Source: Lunularia cruciata
Taxonomy: Eukaryota; Streptophyta; Marchantiopsida; Lunulariales; Lunulariaceae
Assembly: GCA_948567375.1 (NCBI GenBank)
Contig: OX419757.1
Span: 40,486,001-40,550,000, forward strand
Direction of reading: 5' to 3'
Length of the DNA stretch: 64,000 nt
Positions 36,281 to 48,200 of this stretch are shown here, piece after piece. Made by a program: the position numbers and the translations under genes. The notes below the pieces were generated by a model, which was given only the letters and a program-made list of their open reading frames with translations, did no database searches and was not told the origin of the DNA. Within the stretch, counting starts at the first letter, position 1; the number at the start of each line of letters is the position of its first letter.

Positions 36281-37499
36281 CCTGAACAAGTTTCACTGGA
36301 CAAATTCCTGCAACGAGAGTTACAGATAAGTTGCTCTATATGGCCCCTCTTCCTTCCTCTCGGACACGCAAATCACTCTTCGATTGCAGACGCTCCGATC
36401 CAAAGGGTGAAGCAGAGTAGGCAATGAAAGGAACGAGCCTCCGCACTCGACATCCATCCTCCTCCTCCAGGTTCGTTACCGCCGTCGACGGCGTCAACGG
36501 CTCCGTCAAATGATAATTCTCACATTTTGATAAAATTTCGCATTCCTTTTGTGTATGATACTATCAAGTTAGTAGGGACTTTAGTTCGATCCCTACATTT
36601 TGCGGTGTTACAAAGTTAACAAGGTCGGAGAGTTTGTATTTAGTGTATAACCACACTCACTGGTTAACTGTGTAACAGAATGTATGCATCTTTGTTACTC
36701 ACTACACAAGTGAGTAACAAAGATGCATACATTCTGTTACACAGTTAACCAGGTCGAAGAGTTTGCATCTAGTGCAGAATCACACTCACAAGTGAATAAC
36801 AAAGATGAAGACAGGTGAACTAAACCTAAGTAAAATCTCATCACTATAGAGATAATAGTTGGTGCGAGTCGGAATACCTTGCATGGTCGTGCTAGGATCA
36901 AAGACCCTGTTCCCTTGCCAAAACAAGAACAAAGATATGCTCTAGTGACCTAAGAAATGGACAAGTCAACTAAGAGAGAATGTAGCATATATTGACACTA
37001 TTGCTCCATCAAGGAAGACTACAAACCTTTGGTCCAATCTGATGGTAGTGAAACAAAGGATGGAATGTTCTCTCGTGCTTGTGAGACCATCTCTCGACTA
37101 CTACAATAACATTTGGAGAGAAAAGGATCCATCCTCCACCTAGGTCACATATGTCTCCAAAATTGGCCTAGTAGTAACCACAAAACAAGAGGAAAGTAAG
37201 GGTGCGAAGAGAACTCAACTACCCAAAAATGTTATAGGTGTTATCTCTTCCATAGATAATAGGCCTACACTTCTACACAAGATCTGTAGAGATGTTTGTC
37301 TACATGCCAAAATCCTACATCACACACTCAAATGTTTGGGTCTGATGATATCACCAACGACTCCTATAATCCTCCTATCAAAAGCTCTCAAATGTGGAAA
37401 GTCAAGGAAGGGAGAAGGTCAGTCGGTTGATGTGCAATACTAGAGGAGAGTAGACCAAATGTCACTAACGGATCTCCTAGTAGAGGAAGGTCATCCACA
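36281..37499. other. Upstream region of the Mid1-like gene; foldback; no gene
   Basis: 36281-36530 is probably the 5' UTR and promoter of the minus-strand gene, with a GC-rich patch at 36430-36510. 36600-36800 holds repeated units of the GTCGGAGAGTTTG type around a perfect inverted repeat (36661-36751). 36850-37499 may be the decayed 3' part of the non-LTR element to its right. No coding sequence is recognised. Confidence 0.5.
36661..36751. repeat. Perfect 42-bp inverted repeat with 7-base spacer
   Basis: The left arm 36661-36702 (starting TGGTTAACTGTGTAACAG) is the exact reverse complement of 36710-36751. The spacer is TACACAA. Flanking sequence is also partly duplicated in direct orientation (GGTCGGAGAGTTTG at about 36625, GGTCGAAGAGTTTG at about 36752). 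A transcript would form a near-perfect hairpin. It lies about 380 bp upstream of the proposed start of the Mid1-like gene. Confidence 0.95.
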
Positions 37500-39380
37500 T
37501 TGAGAATATCCTCTGCAAGGGTAGCATCTAAGAAGCATGTGACAAAATCCTCAGATCCTACTAACACACCAAGAATATGTAGTTCATATGTAGATGTGAC
37601 ACACCACTATGGAAGCTCAAGGTGGGTAGGGATACCTAAAGGGGACCATGTTGTGCACTTTGAGACCTTGACTCTCAATCCTACAAGATATAGTTTGGTA
37701 GTCAAGTGATCAAAGGCATGCCTAGTCTGATCTATGGGGCCTACAATATGTGTATCATTTGCAAAGGAGGGAAATACATAACCTAGCTGTAATATTACAA
37801 GGATAGAGAAACATAGAAGAGAAAACACGAATTCCACACTCAAACTCCGATGCCCCAAAGGAGCCCCTTCTCTTTATTATATAGCCAAAGAAGATCTCTT
37901 CCAAGGAAGCTCCACCATAGGATTAGATACATGGATAGGTGACATGTCAATGAGCTCCACCCTTAGATTACTTGTTTGAATGGGTGACATGTCAGTCTTG
38001 GTCCCATCTGGTTGGTCAAATAGTCTTTGACCAAAGGGAATCCTTTTAAGGAATCTTAGAATCACATGGGTGAGTTACTGTTGGAAAGCTTTTAGTGAGA
38101 CAAACCAAGGGGGAGGGAAGGCTAGATTTTCCTCTATTGGGGGAGGAAATGTACATTTTTTTGGTCTAATTCATCCGTTTAGGCCTCCAAAATTGCCTCT
38201 AAAGTTTTCAAGCCTATTTTGGCTTCTACCCTATTAGTAGAAGTGCTCTTTTGGTGACACCCTATCTGATCTACTTCCTCCATCATGTGCAACATCCTTT
38301 TAGATGTCACCACTCCAAGTTCACCTCTAGATCATATGCCTTGCTATTGATTCTAAAGCTTCCAATTACGTTTTGGTTTCTAGCCTACTAGTAAAAGTAC
38401 TCTTTTGGTGATACCTTTGTCTAATCTACTTAGTCCATCATGTGCAACATCCTTCTAGATGTTACCCAACCAAATTTCATCTCTAGATCATCTGTCTAGC
38501 TATTTGCATTACACTAACATGGCCAAAGTAGTGGATAAGAGAGCTCTAAAGTGAGCCATGGCAAACAAAGGTCTCCCTAATGGATCTCCTTGTCATGTAC
38601 CAAAAATTGACTCTAAGACGGTAACTCCTTCCTAGGACCAACCATGCTAGTAGTAAAAGGAAGCAAGAGAGCCATAAAACAAATGCACAAAAGGAATGAG
38701 ACTTGGCAAGGATCCACCGGCCTCCCTAAGCTCTCTAAAGATGGATACCAAAGAGATGTTATTAGAAGTGTTCTCAACATCCACCTATAGGACAACCCAT
38801 TTTGGATGGATATCTAGGAGTGCCATGTTGCCTAAAGATATAGTCTCATAACCTCCAAGTGTAGTTACTCCAAATTGATGTGGATTAAGGTGCTCTTGAA
38901 AGTGAGAACAATGTTGAAGGAAAATGGTGCAGCTAACCAAGCACAAAAGGATCTCTCCCATAGAAATTGGTCTAATGCTCCATGTATCTTTCTCCAACAC
39001 AAGAAGTTGACTAGCCTTTAACACTCGACTAACTCACATAAGAATATCTCCCCTTGCTACTATTGCAACCACCTAAAAAAGTGTGATAAATCCACTAGAA
39101 GTATCATCTACTTGAAAGCAATCTCTAAGATGCTCATATACTATCCTTTGACAAGCCTCTTGAAGAGAAGCAAGGGCAATGTACAATACTTGTGCAAAAA
39201 GTGACCTATCAAGACATAAAAGTTGTTTAGGCAAATAATCTAGGACCTCTAATGGTACTCTCTCTCTTGCTATAGGATGTAGTGAGCATAGGGAAGAGAT
39301 AGTCTCATTAGTGGGACTAGCCATAAATAAAAGATGTAGCGCTTGTGCTACTCTACTAAACTCTCCCACTTGACCCATGT
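37500..39380 (-). pseudogene. Non-LTR (LINE-type) reverse transcriptase remnant
   Basis: Minus-strand frames match in order a LINE-like RT. 39073-39378 holds the pre-RT region (FMASPTNETISSLCSLHP). 38785-39024 holds RPISMGEILLCLVSC, NPHQFGVTTLGG and LLDIHPKWVVL. Then there is a decayed QVDVxNTSN segment. After solo LTR G4, 37607-37858 holds PSFANDTHIVGPIDQTRHAFDHL and GLRVKVSKCTTWSP. The catalytic pair is ND where DD is expected. There are no terminal repeats. The counterpart at 62360-63530 keeps the DDTHIVGP box. It is degraded and non-functional. Confidence 0.75.
37788..38513. mobile_element. Solo-LTR-like element G4
   Basis: 726 bp starting TGTAATATTACAAGG and ending TTGCATTACA. It is homologous throughout to G2/G3, including the TTATATAG box and the internal duplication. 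The flanks CTAGC (37783-37787) and CTAAC (38514-38518) are a 5-bp target duplication with one change. It splits the LINE-type RT remnant. Confidence 0.8.
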
Positions 39381-41281
39381 CTTACACCATCATAATTGAG
39401 TGGACTCTATGGTATTCTATGGGAAAACCTATCTCGTAAAACATGCAGCCCTAACCAACTCTTCTTGTAGGGTAGCCAAATCCCCCACTTGGAATTGATG
39501 AAATCTAATAGCCACCTCTCTATGCCACACACATCTCACTCTAGCACAACAAAGGCATCATCAAGGGAGTAAGAGGAATAAGAACCATGCTAACTCGTCC
39601 AAGGAATCAGGTGCCAAAAAATCAAGTGGTAGGCAAGAAACATATCTATCCTCATGATGGATTGTACGGGATACTCCTATGGAATAGTCTCAAATAACCC
39701 CAAGATATAGCATGCTTTGAATGCTAACCACTCCCATGACTCAATTGATATCCCTGAACAATCAACAAAAGGATTGAGTGTCACCATTCTCGAGTGGTTG
39801 CTCACCTAATGTGAGCATCCCATTTGATCTAATCATAGTCCTTTTGTATCCTTCCCACATAGGTCTTTACCCCTTGCAAGGTAAAGCATTAGGTGACACA
39901 CTAGGCGTGATGCATCCCAAGCTGCTCTCAGTGGCCCCACATAGAGAAGTGTAGCCATGGCTAGCACAAGAATAATGATCATAACACACTATGCTCCTTT
40001 CCATATCTCCCTATACCTACAAAACCACAACCCCTCACATCCCAACTCACATGAGTAAATGTTCTCTCTCCAAACCCTAAAAACTATAAACTCTCATAAC
40101 TTTCAATTCTCATCTCAAAAATTTTCAAACTAAGTTCCCATGGAACTCAAGCATGAATACAAAGAGATTAAAAATGAAAATTCTTGACCCACCACCCTCA
40201 ATGTGAAGTAATCATTCTAAACACTAAAAAGTCTAAAAATTTTCATAATTTTCTACTCAATGCTTCATAGCCTTCAATGGTACCAATGGAACCAAAATTG
40301 AAAAACAAACAAAATCTATTATGCACTCATATGATATATAGGGGAAGCTCTCCAAAAATCAATAATCTTTTTTCTCCTCTTTCTCAATGCCCCTTTGTAG
40401 TCAGTCCATGAGAAACAAAGGACAATTACAAACAACAATCAAGATTTTACTTGGAGAAGTCGTTCAGATTTTCCAAAGACAATGTAGCATTGGCATCATC
40501 ATCAGTCTAGACAAAGAAGAGGAATTCAACTTGATTGTTTTCTGTACTCACCATCCTTTGGAATACTTGATCACAAAGGATAAAAGAAGAATCAAGACTA
40601 TTCACTAATAACAATTTCATCTCATGATATGGGTAAATTAATCGGTTGCCTTTGCAAAAACTATAGCATTCAAAACCACCATGCAGATTCACACTTAAGA
40701 GAATTTGACACAAAATGAATGTCTTGGAGACAACATAACTCCAAGTTAATTTTTTATGTTGAATAGGATAAGCACAAAATACAAAGTTAAAACTTAAACA
40801 CCAAACCTATTTCAAATGACAAATCTAATTGTTGAACCCATGTGGAGAAAGTGACTCTAAGATAATAAAGCAAACCTCATTCAAGATACAACACTTCTCT
40901 TTAAATTTTATAAATTTTTGTCATGTCATATCTTGTTTAGATATGAATGTTCATATTTTGAAAGCGGTGAACTTTCATGGGTGGAAGTTGCAACAACAAG
41001 TTTAATTGTTGTTGATAATTAGTGTTTAATAACTATGTTGAGTGATAATTAAAAATTATTGCTTTTGTGAGAACAAATTGTTCAATTGATCATAATGGAA
41101 AATCAATGATAAACATTTAAGTCAATTTCAAATCATTTTCAACGGGATATAGTATGATGATTTAAACTTGAAGCCTGAAATAATATCCTCATAATGATGT
41201 AAGTGTATACATAGTGGATAGATCATTACAAGAAGCTTCAAAATAACATGATAATATTTGTGCAAGTAATTTTATACAAAT

Positions 41282-41460
41282 ATATCTCACATGTGAAGTG
41301 TCAATAAGAGAGAATTGTATATTGAAATTTTTCCCCCACATTGCCTCAGGATAATATTGGTGCAAGAGTACTTGCAGTCTCTTGAGTGCAATGCAAGGCA
41401 ATGGGGCAAGAAAATTTTAATGTGCAGTTCTCTCTTATTGACACTTCATATATAAGATAT
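41282..41460. repeat. Imperfect foldback with arms of about 68 bp
   Basis: 41282-41349 pairs with the reverse complement of 41392-41460. The core AAGTGTCAATAAGAGAGAA is identical, and many of the differences elsewhere are transitions. The loop is about 42 bases. Size and shape suit a MIRNA-type precursor or a small inverted-repeat element. Nothing shows which, or whether it is expressed. Confidence 0.8.
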
Positions 41461-41752
41461 ATGTTCCTAAACTCTTGATGTACACATCAAGAGTATATAT
41501 GAACATTTTGAATCATATACACTCAAATAACTTTCCTTCCAATCAACAAGAATGACCAACTTCACTACAAATTAGTGGTTTTAATAATCAAGCCTCTAAT
41601 ATTGTATTTAAAACCCTCAATATTGTTGTCGGAACGGTACCAAGGTCTGAAGGTCGGTTCTAAAGGTGGGTTAGGTTCATTGGCCCAAATGCCACTAAAG
41701 TGGGTCAGGCCATAAGATGCATAAGAATGAAAAGTGAAACCACAAAGAAAAC

Positions 41753-41866
41753 ATGAAGGATGAAAGACCACATCAAGCCATACAAAAGTGAGACAAAATA
41801 GGTAAAATGGGGCTAAGCCCAATAGATTTGATATGAGAAATCTGCCCTATTGCACCTAAGATATTC
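41753..41866 (-). repeat. Dispersed repeat R, copy 2
   Basis: Reverse-complement match to 28374-28492, sharing TAAAATGGGGCTAAGCCCAAT and CCCTATTGCACCTAAGATA. Confidence 0.75.
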
Positions 41867-42118
41867 AAGCTATGCAAGTCATACAATCTATAAGCAATTG
41901 GAGGATCCAAAGAAGCATCACTTAGTGTGATTGCTCTCCTATGGATTGCAAGGTGAGTTTCTTGAGAAGATGGTTTCTTGAGGTTGCTAAGTTAAGTCAA
42001 TGTACATTGGGACAAAGGTCATATGATGTAGTAGGAGAATTAGATTCTTGAGAAATAACTTCATTGAAAGATGATGAGACACTTTAATGAACTCCCAAGT
42101 AAGGCAACCACATCAAAC

Positions 42119-42236
42119 ACATGAAGGATGGGAAGACCTCATCAAGGCATACAAGGGAAATACAAATGAGTTAAAATGGGGCTAGGTCCCAATAGTATCA
42201 ATATGAGAAATTTTCCCTACCACACCTAAGATATCC
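42119..42236 (-). repeat. Dispersed repeat R, copy 3
   Basis: The same order of blocks as copy 2, 250 bp away and in the same orientation: ATGAAGGATGGGAAGACC, AAAATGGGGCTAGG, then CACACCTAAGATATCC. Confidence 0.7.
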
Positions 42237-43909
42237 AAACTCCCAAGTAAATTCAAATAAATTAGGAGCTAGAAAAGGAACTATAATTCTAAAATTATAG
42301 TTAGAAATATTTTTTGAAAGATATAGATAAGAAATTAAAATACTAGCACTAAGTTTAAAATCATATTTCTCAAAATATGGATGGTGTTACTATATTTAGA
42401 ATTTTAGTCCTACTAGATGTCTTCTTTATATACATTCATAAACATTATAAAGAATGCATAGATTGAGATATTTAAATTAGTGGCTCAAATGTAATGGTTG
42501 AGGATTAGTAACAAATCATAATAATACCTATAGAGGATACAACAACTCAAATTTTTTAATGGGCTACCACAACCTTGTTGTTTATAATTTTTATCTCCAC
42601 AAAATAACTATCAATGGAATATAAATTTCAATAGAATTACATGGATTGCAATTATGTTTCAGACATATATCTTTCTTTACTCTTTGACTATAGTTATATT
42701 ATTAAAACCTCATAGATTTGACATTTTAGTGCTTGTATTGGATGGTAATTTTAGAAAAATGTTTGATTAGTTTTTAATTTTTAAATTCAATAAAGACAAA
42801 ATGGTATTAAAATGTCTATTACCTATACAATTTGTTGTAGTATGCAAGGCCAAGATGGTTCCTAATTGTGATCTCTTCCTAAACAACATTTTCCTCAACA
42901 AACATTCTAGTTTAGTGCTTTTCTATTCTATTCACTCACTACTTTTATATTAGTCTAGACTAATGCAAGAGCTTGCTCAAGTAAGGCAACCAATTGTTGC
43001 TAAGTATTTGGAAATCTATCACTTCTTGCAAGACTTTTTTGAAGTAGTGATACTATCTTGTACCACCTTTTCCTAGATAGGTAATGCTTTTGGCATTTTC
43101 TTCCAAAAAAGCCACAAGAGAAGAGTAATTTCCCATTATAGTCTACTTGTTCTTCATATCCAAAGTCAACTTATGTCCTAGTTTATCTATTCCTCATTAT
43201 AACATATCCTAACTTGTTCCTTCTTTATTATAACTTATCCTAACATGTTCCTTTTTGCTATAGGTTATCATGTCCTATATCATCTACATCTTGATATTTC
43301 TATCCTACACTCACTACAACCAAATAAGAACATGTTTCACAAGATCCAATAACACTTTCACATTTTGCCTTTTAAATTTCTTTATTGTTAGATTTGAGGA
43401 ACTAATCTTGTGGTTAAAGATACTTGGTTGTAGAGTTTTTGGTCTTTTCTTGCTCATGTGGTTCTTTGTTATATCAAAGATATCACAATTATATATCTTG
43501 AACACATTATGTCTATCCATACATTGAAATGATCAAGGTCAAATATTAGCTATTAATATGTTTTGAGCTTTATATAAAGAAAGATTTCCCGTTATCCTCA
43601 ATAGACATCATAATCATAATGTTGCTAATATTGTGCATCATGCTTCAATGCACTTTCCTCTCTAGGTTGCTTGTGCTCCATATTAGTTTCAAATAAGTAT
43701 ATTTCTAATCTTTTAGTTCTATCTTTCATATATACTTCTTCTTCCCATTTCTTAGATTTCTCATACCACTGTTAAGGTAAAATAGGAACCTAATCCAATT
43801 TTACCTCTTTTTTTGCTTTTTATTGTTTTATGTTTATACGGTTTGATGGGAAGACCCCATCAATGAGGATAAGAAAGGATAATTTAATGAAAATAAGAAA
43901 CCTCAAAAG

Positions 43910-45223
43910 GAACAGGTTGATCATATAGTTTAGGATTTTGCATATGTATTTTTGGATGATCTTCAAAAGGAATACCATTTTATTGAGGTATGCTCTTCAA
44001 GATCAAGCTATTGCCAAGTATTATTCTAGTGAATACACCCAATGTATTGCTCTTACCAAAAGAATTAGAAAATTTTATTAACAACATTGATAAAGTTGTT
44101 GGTGAAGGATTACATACAACATAGTACATCCCCTTGGGGAGTAGTGATACTATTTTTACCAAAGAAAGAGGGAAGACTTCAATTTTGTATTGATTTCCAT
44201 GGTCTTACCAAAAAAAAATAGTGAGAAATATGTGGCACTTACCTTGAAATGATGAATTGTTGGATCAATTAAGTGGAGCTTGATACTTCTCAAAGTTGGA
44301 TCTTCAAACTGGCTCCTAGTAGAGTCTAATTGATGGATAAGATGTATAGAAAATTACCTTTCATATAAGGTATGGGAATTTTGAATAGAGAGTTTTATCT
44401 TCTAGGCTCACTAATGCTTTGGGTATCTTCTTGGATCAAATGCATCAGGTGTTAGATGGGCTATTGGATTGATATGTGGTAGTGCTCTTGGATGAAATTT
44501 TGGTAAAATGGAAGCAAAATGCAAGACTCACATTCAAGAGGTCTTAAGACAACTACAACAATGTTAGTTCTATTGTAAGAAGTCCAAGTGTATCTTTTGT
44601 AAAAGTAAGTTATCTTCTTGGACCATAAGGTTCAAGCAAAAGGGATGAAGATGGAAGAGGAGAAAATCAAGTCCATCATTGATTGGACTACTCTTAAGGA
44701 TTTCATGGAAGTTGGGGGATTCAATGGATTGGAAAGGTCCTTTGGAAAGAGAATCCCCTTCATGATGCTACATGGAAACCTCTTTCTCATCTCCGGAATG
44801 CACAACTGGCCATCCAAGAGTTTGAAGCTTCACTGGCAACGAGGACGTCACCAACTAGCGGTGGGGGAATATGTAACAATATGGAGTTCAATGATATAGT
44901 TAGTAACACCAATGAAGTATAGAATAAGCCAAATTAGCCCAGACTATTCTAGAAGCATCTAAGAAGCTTCTTGGGAAGCTTCCCAACTAGCTTAACTTGC
45001 ACCCCAAGCAGGTAGCTTCTAAAAGCTTCAAACTAGTTTAGCTTGCATGCCAAGTAAGCGGCTTCTAGAAGGAAGCTTCTTGAGAAGCTTCTCAAGGGCC
45101 TTGTATGCTACCTATAAATACCTAAGCCAAAGCTCATGCTAAGCATTGGGATTTTTCCCACATTCAAGTGTCCCAATTTAATTTCCATTCTCCTATTTCT
45201 CTCCTTGGTCTTGGTCTTTTATA
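43910..45223 (+). mobile_element. Chromovirus remnant F with internal deletion
   Basis: Plus-strand relative of E. Homology begins in the linker before RT (about 43910) and runs through a decayed RT (STSPWG...LPKKEG at about 44120-44190, VVVLLDEILV-type box near 44480). At about 44735 it jumps directly to the chromodomain/3' end segment, skipping RNase H and integrase, and ends with PPT (44859-44871) and LTR. The 5' end is missing. It lies next to element D, whose gag starts right after its LTR. Confidence 0.82.
44872..45223 (+). repeat. 3' LTR of element F
   Basis: TGTAACAATATGGAG...GGTCTTTTATA, about 352 bp, orthologous to the LTRs of E and A. It includes the AAGCTTCTTGAGAAGCTTCTC motif cluster and a CCTATAAATACC TATA box in transcription orientation. 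Confidence 0.88.
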
Positions 45224-48200
45224 TAGGAGCTGATTCAATTGAGAGTGCACTTGGTGTGTCCACACCGTTGCTGTGGGATATGAACAAGATTTTTGGGGCC
45301 TCCAAAGGCCCTAGGTGTTACTCTGGTATAGTAGGTACCACTGAGTTGGATGACTTTATCCAAGAGTTCAATAGTTGGTGTGATTTGTAGTAGATGCGGA
45401 ACCCAAATTTGTTCACACTTTTCATGGCATGGAAGAGTTTGTTGTAGCACTTGGAGGATCCATTGATGGATGACTACCATGATTTTAGGAGAGCTCATTT
45501 GGAGGAGATTGAGCTATGGAGATGTATTGGTCTCCAAATTATATCTCTATCACTTCAAGCTTGGTTTTTTAGGGGTAGATTGGCAGTACCTATGAGTTCT
45601 AGCTCTAGTACCATTGGTGGATCTCTTGGAGATGGTGCTACTACAAGTGGAGATACTACTACAAGAGGTGGTTTAGTATTGAGGTTTAATCCCATGGTGG
45701 AGTCGTTCCAATGTTTGAGGCAAAACTACCAAGGAGTGCGGATTGACAAGCTGAAGAGCTTGCAAGAGTTCCAATGAGGGGCTAGAGAGAGCCTACACAA
45801 GGCATATACTTGCATGAGATGGCTAATCATTTTTACTCTGGGAGTTAATAAGGCCCAAGCAGTCCAATTTTGGTTTGGGATATTGGACAAGGAGTTGCCA
45901 CATTGAGCATGTGATGTTATGTTTTTATATGCTCCTTTGTCTACTTTTGGTCTTTGGTTTGGTTGAGCATATTGAGCTCACACATGGTGGAGGAGAGAGT
46001 GGTGACATCTGGATTTGGTAGGGATACCTCATCCATAGTTGTTACTTCTTCTAGAGTGTAGTAGAGTGCACCACACCATGTTGGTTTTTGAGGACACGGT
46101 GGACAACCCATACCCTATAAAGAGAGTGGAAGGCCTATTGTAGCTAGACCCTTACCTTCATTTTTGAGTCAACAGTAGCCAATGAGTGGTAGTGTTGCTT
46201 GTTGGACTTGTGGTGGACCTTACCACAAGAAAGAGTGCACTCATGGCAATAGATTTGAAAGCTCTAGTGCATCAGAGCCAAAACAGAGATAGTGTGAGCA
46301 TTGCTATAGATTTGGTCACACCAATGACCAATGTTTTGACCTACACTTAGAGTTACAGAGTGGTAGCACTGCTATGGTAGGTGGTAGAGGGGCTCCAGGT
46401 CATGGAGGATGAGGTGGTGGTAGAGGATCCACACCTAGTAGGAGTGCAATACCTGCACTTACTTTTGATACAACCATGGCTACTCACATTGAGTAGTTGG
46501 GGCAGAGATTGGCTAGCATGGCCATAGCTTAGAGGAGATCAGATTTGGGTGCTAAGGCTTCCACCTCATATGTGGGTGATAGAGATGTCTTAGACTTCAC
46601 GTGTAGAGCAACACAAGTGGATGCATCTGCTGTAGTGACTAGGAGTGCAATACGTACTCCAAAGCCTAGAGGAGCATCAATGGAGTTGGACCCACAAAGA
46701 GGAGAGGCTGGTAGATAGGTCAGCCTTTCCCAATCTTTTATACTCTCTAAGGCATTATAGATAACATCCATGGCTCCTAGACTTCCTAGTACATGTATGG
46801 TAGGTGGTGATGGTGTGCACAATGGACTACCTGCTAGTCAACCACATGCTACTACATAGATTGAGTCTAGCATAATGTTGGGGGCAGCTAAGCTGATCAT
46901 ACGCTTTCCATTACTCTCAACCAATGATATGTTTACGTTGGGAGTTGAATGAGCCCTAGTGTTCTAGTTGGCTGCCATGCTTTGTAACAATAGGGATGAT
47001 GTGGTTCCTACTACTAGGGCAGAGGTGGTTGATAGTGAAGTTGACTTGATTGAGGAGCATGGGATCCGCTTAATGACCAATGGTTTATGGAAGGCAACAA
47101 CGGCTAGATTAGAGGAGTTACCAACTAGACCGGCCTTTGAGCAAGTGTGGTTTACATATGGGGTTGTCCTATTGGATAACCAAAGGGAGATTTTTTGTTT
47201 GGTGGGACCTTCAAGAAAGGTCTGTACACCATAGAAGGTCTTACTAGACTATGGTGTGCAGCCCCTTATGTTGGGGAAGGTTGCAATTATTGGTCAGGAG
47301 TCATGGAATACCAATATGGAGAGGTGTCCATTTCAAATCCAAACATCTCTAGATGGTGGTTCTACTTAGTACATCACATGTGGAGAGCTTGTTGTTCAAA
47401 TTTAGCCCGGTCATCCAATCAATAGCTCTGTTGTGAGAGCTTAGACCATTATGACCGTAGTTGAGTCATATGATGTGTTAGTTGGGAGAGTAGTATTATA
47501 TCCCATGGGTTTTAGTATTGATTATTAGGAGGAGACAACCTCCTATAGACCAGGTGAGTAGTCAAGTGAGGGACAAGTGTGTCACCTACTTGTATGCTTT
47601 AGTGGTGGTAGACTTGGTTCACTACAATCAAGAACCATAGCGGCTTCAGTTTCAGCTTTAAGTGGTTCTATCACTTGGCTTGGTGATTTAATGGAGGGGC
47701 ACATTCGTGAGAGGATACTCTAGATCACCTAGATTTGGAGTACAAGTGGGATCATTTCATCCACCTTGGATGTTCCTTTGTGGAGTTTAGAGGAGACATT
47801 GCAGCACCATGCAAATTGGTTGGAGCATCAAGCTTGGAGTGGAGCCTTTGTACCACTAGGAGACCAATGTGAGGATGAGCTTCCAACGTCAATTACCTTG
47901 ACACCTTTGGATACCACACTCATTGCTTGGTAGTATCCAATAAAGGGAGTATGTCTATTGGAGTTGGTTGGTGGGATTAGCATTGGACTAGTTGTTGTAC
48001 TATAGGCGGGTATACAAGTATAAAGGTACTTGTATGTGGAGAGAGATGAGACTGCCAAGCAAGTCTCTCTACACCATGTGGCACACTTGGCCTATTGGTA
48101 TCTTGAGTTATTACTGATGTCAACAATCAAGGGTTACTAAAAGATCCTACCAATAGACATTTCCTTATTGGGGGCATAGGATTTGGAGAGACATAGTCCC

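Larger units (their letters stand above)
39381..43909. other. AT-rich intergenic DNA with foldback and repeat copies
   Basis: 39381-40050 may be further 5' LINE sequence, too decayed to assign. 40050-43900 is AT-rich and without recognisable coding sequence. It contains the long foldback at 41282-41460 and two inverted copies of repeat R (41753-41866 and 42119-42236). Confidence 0.5.
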
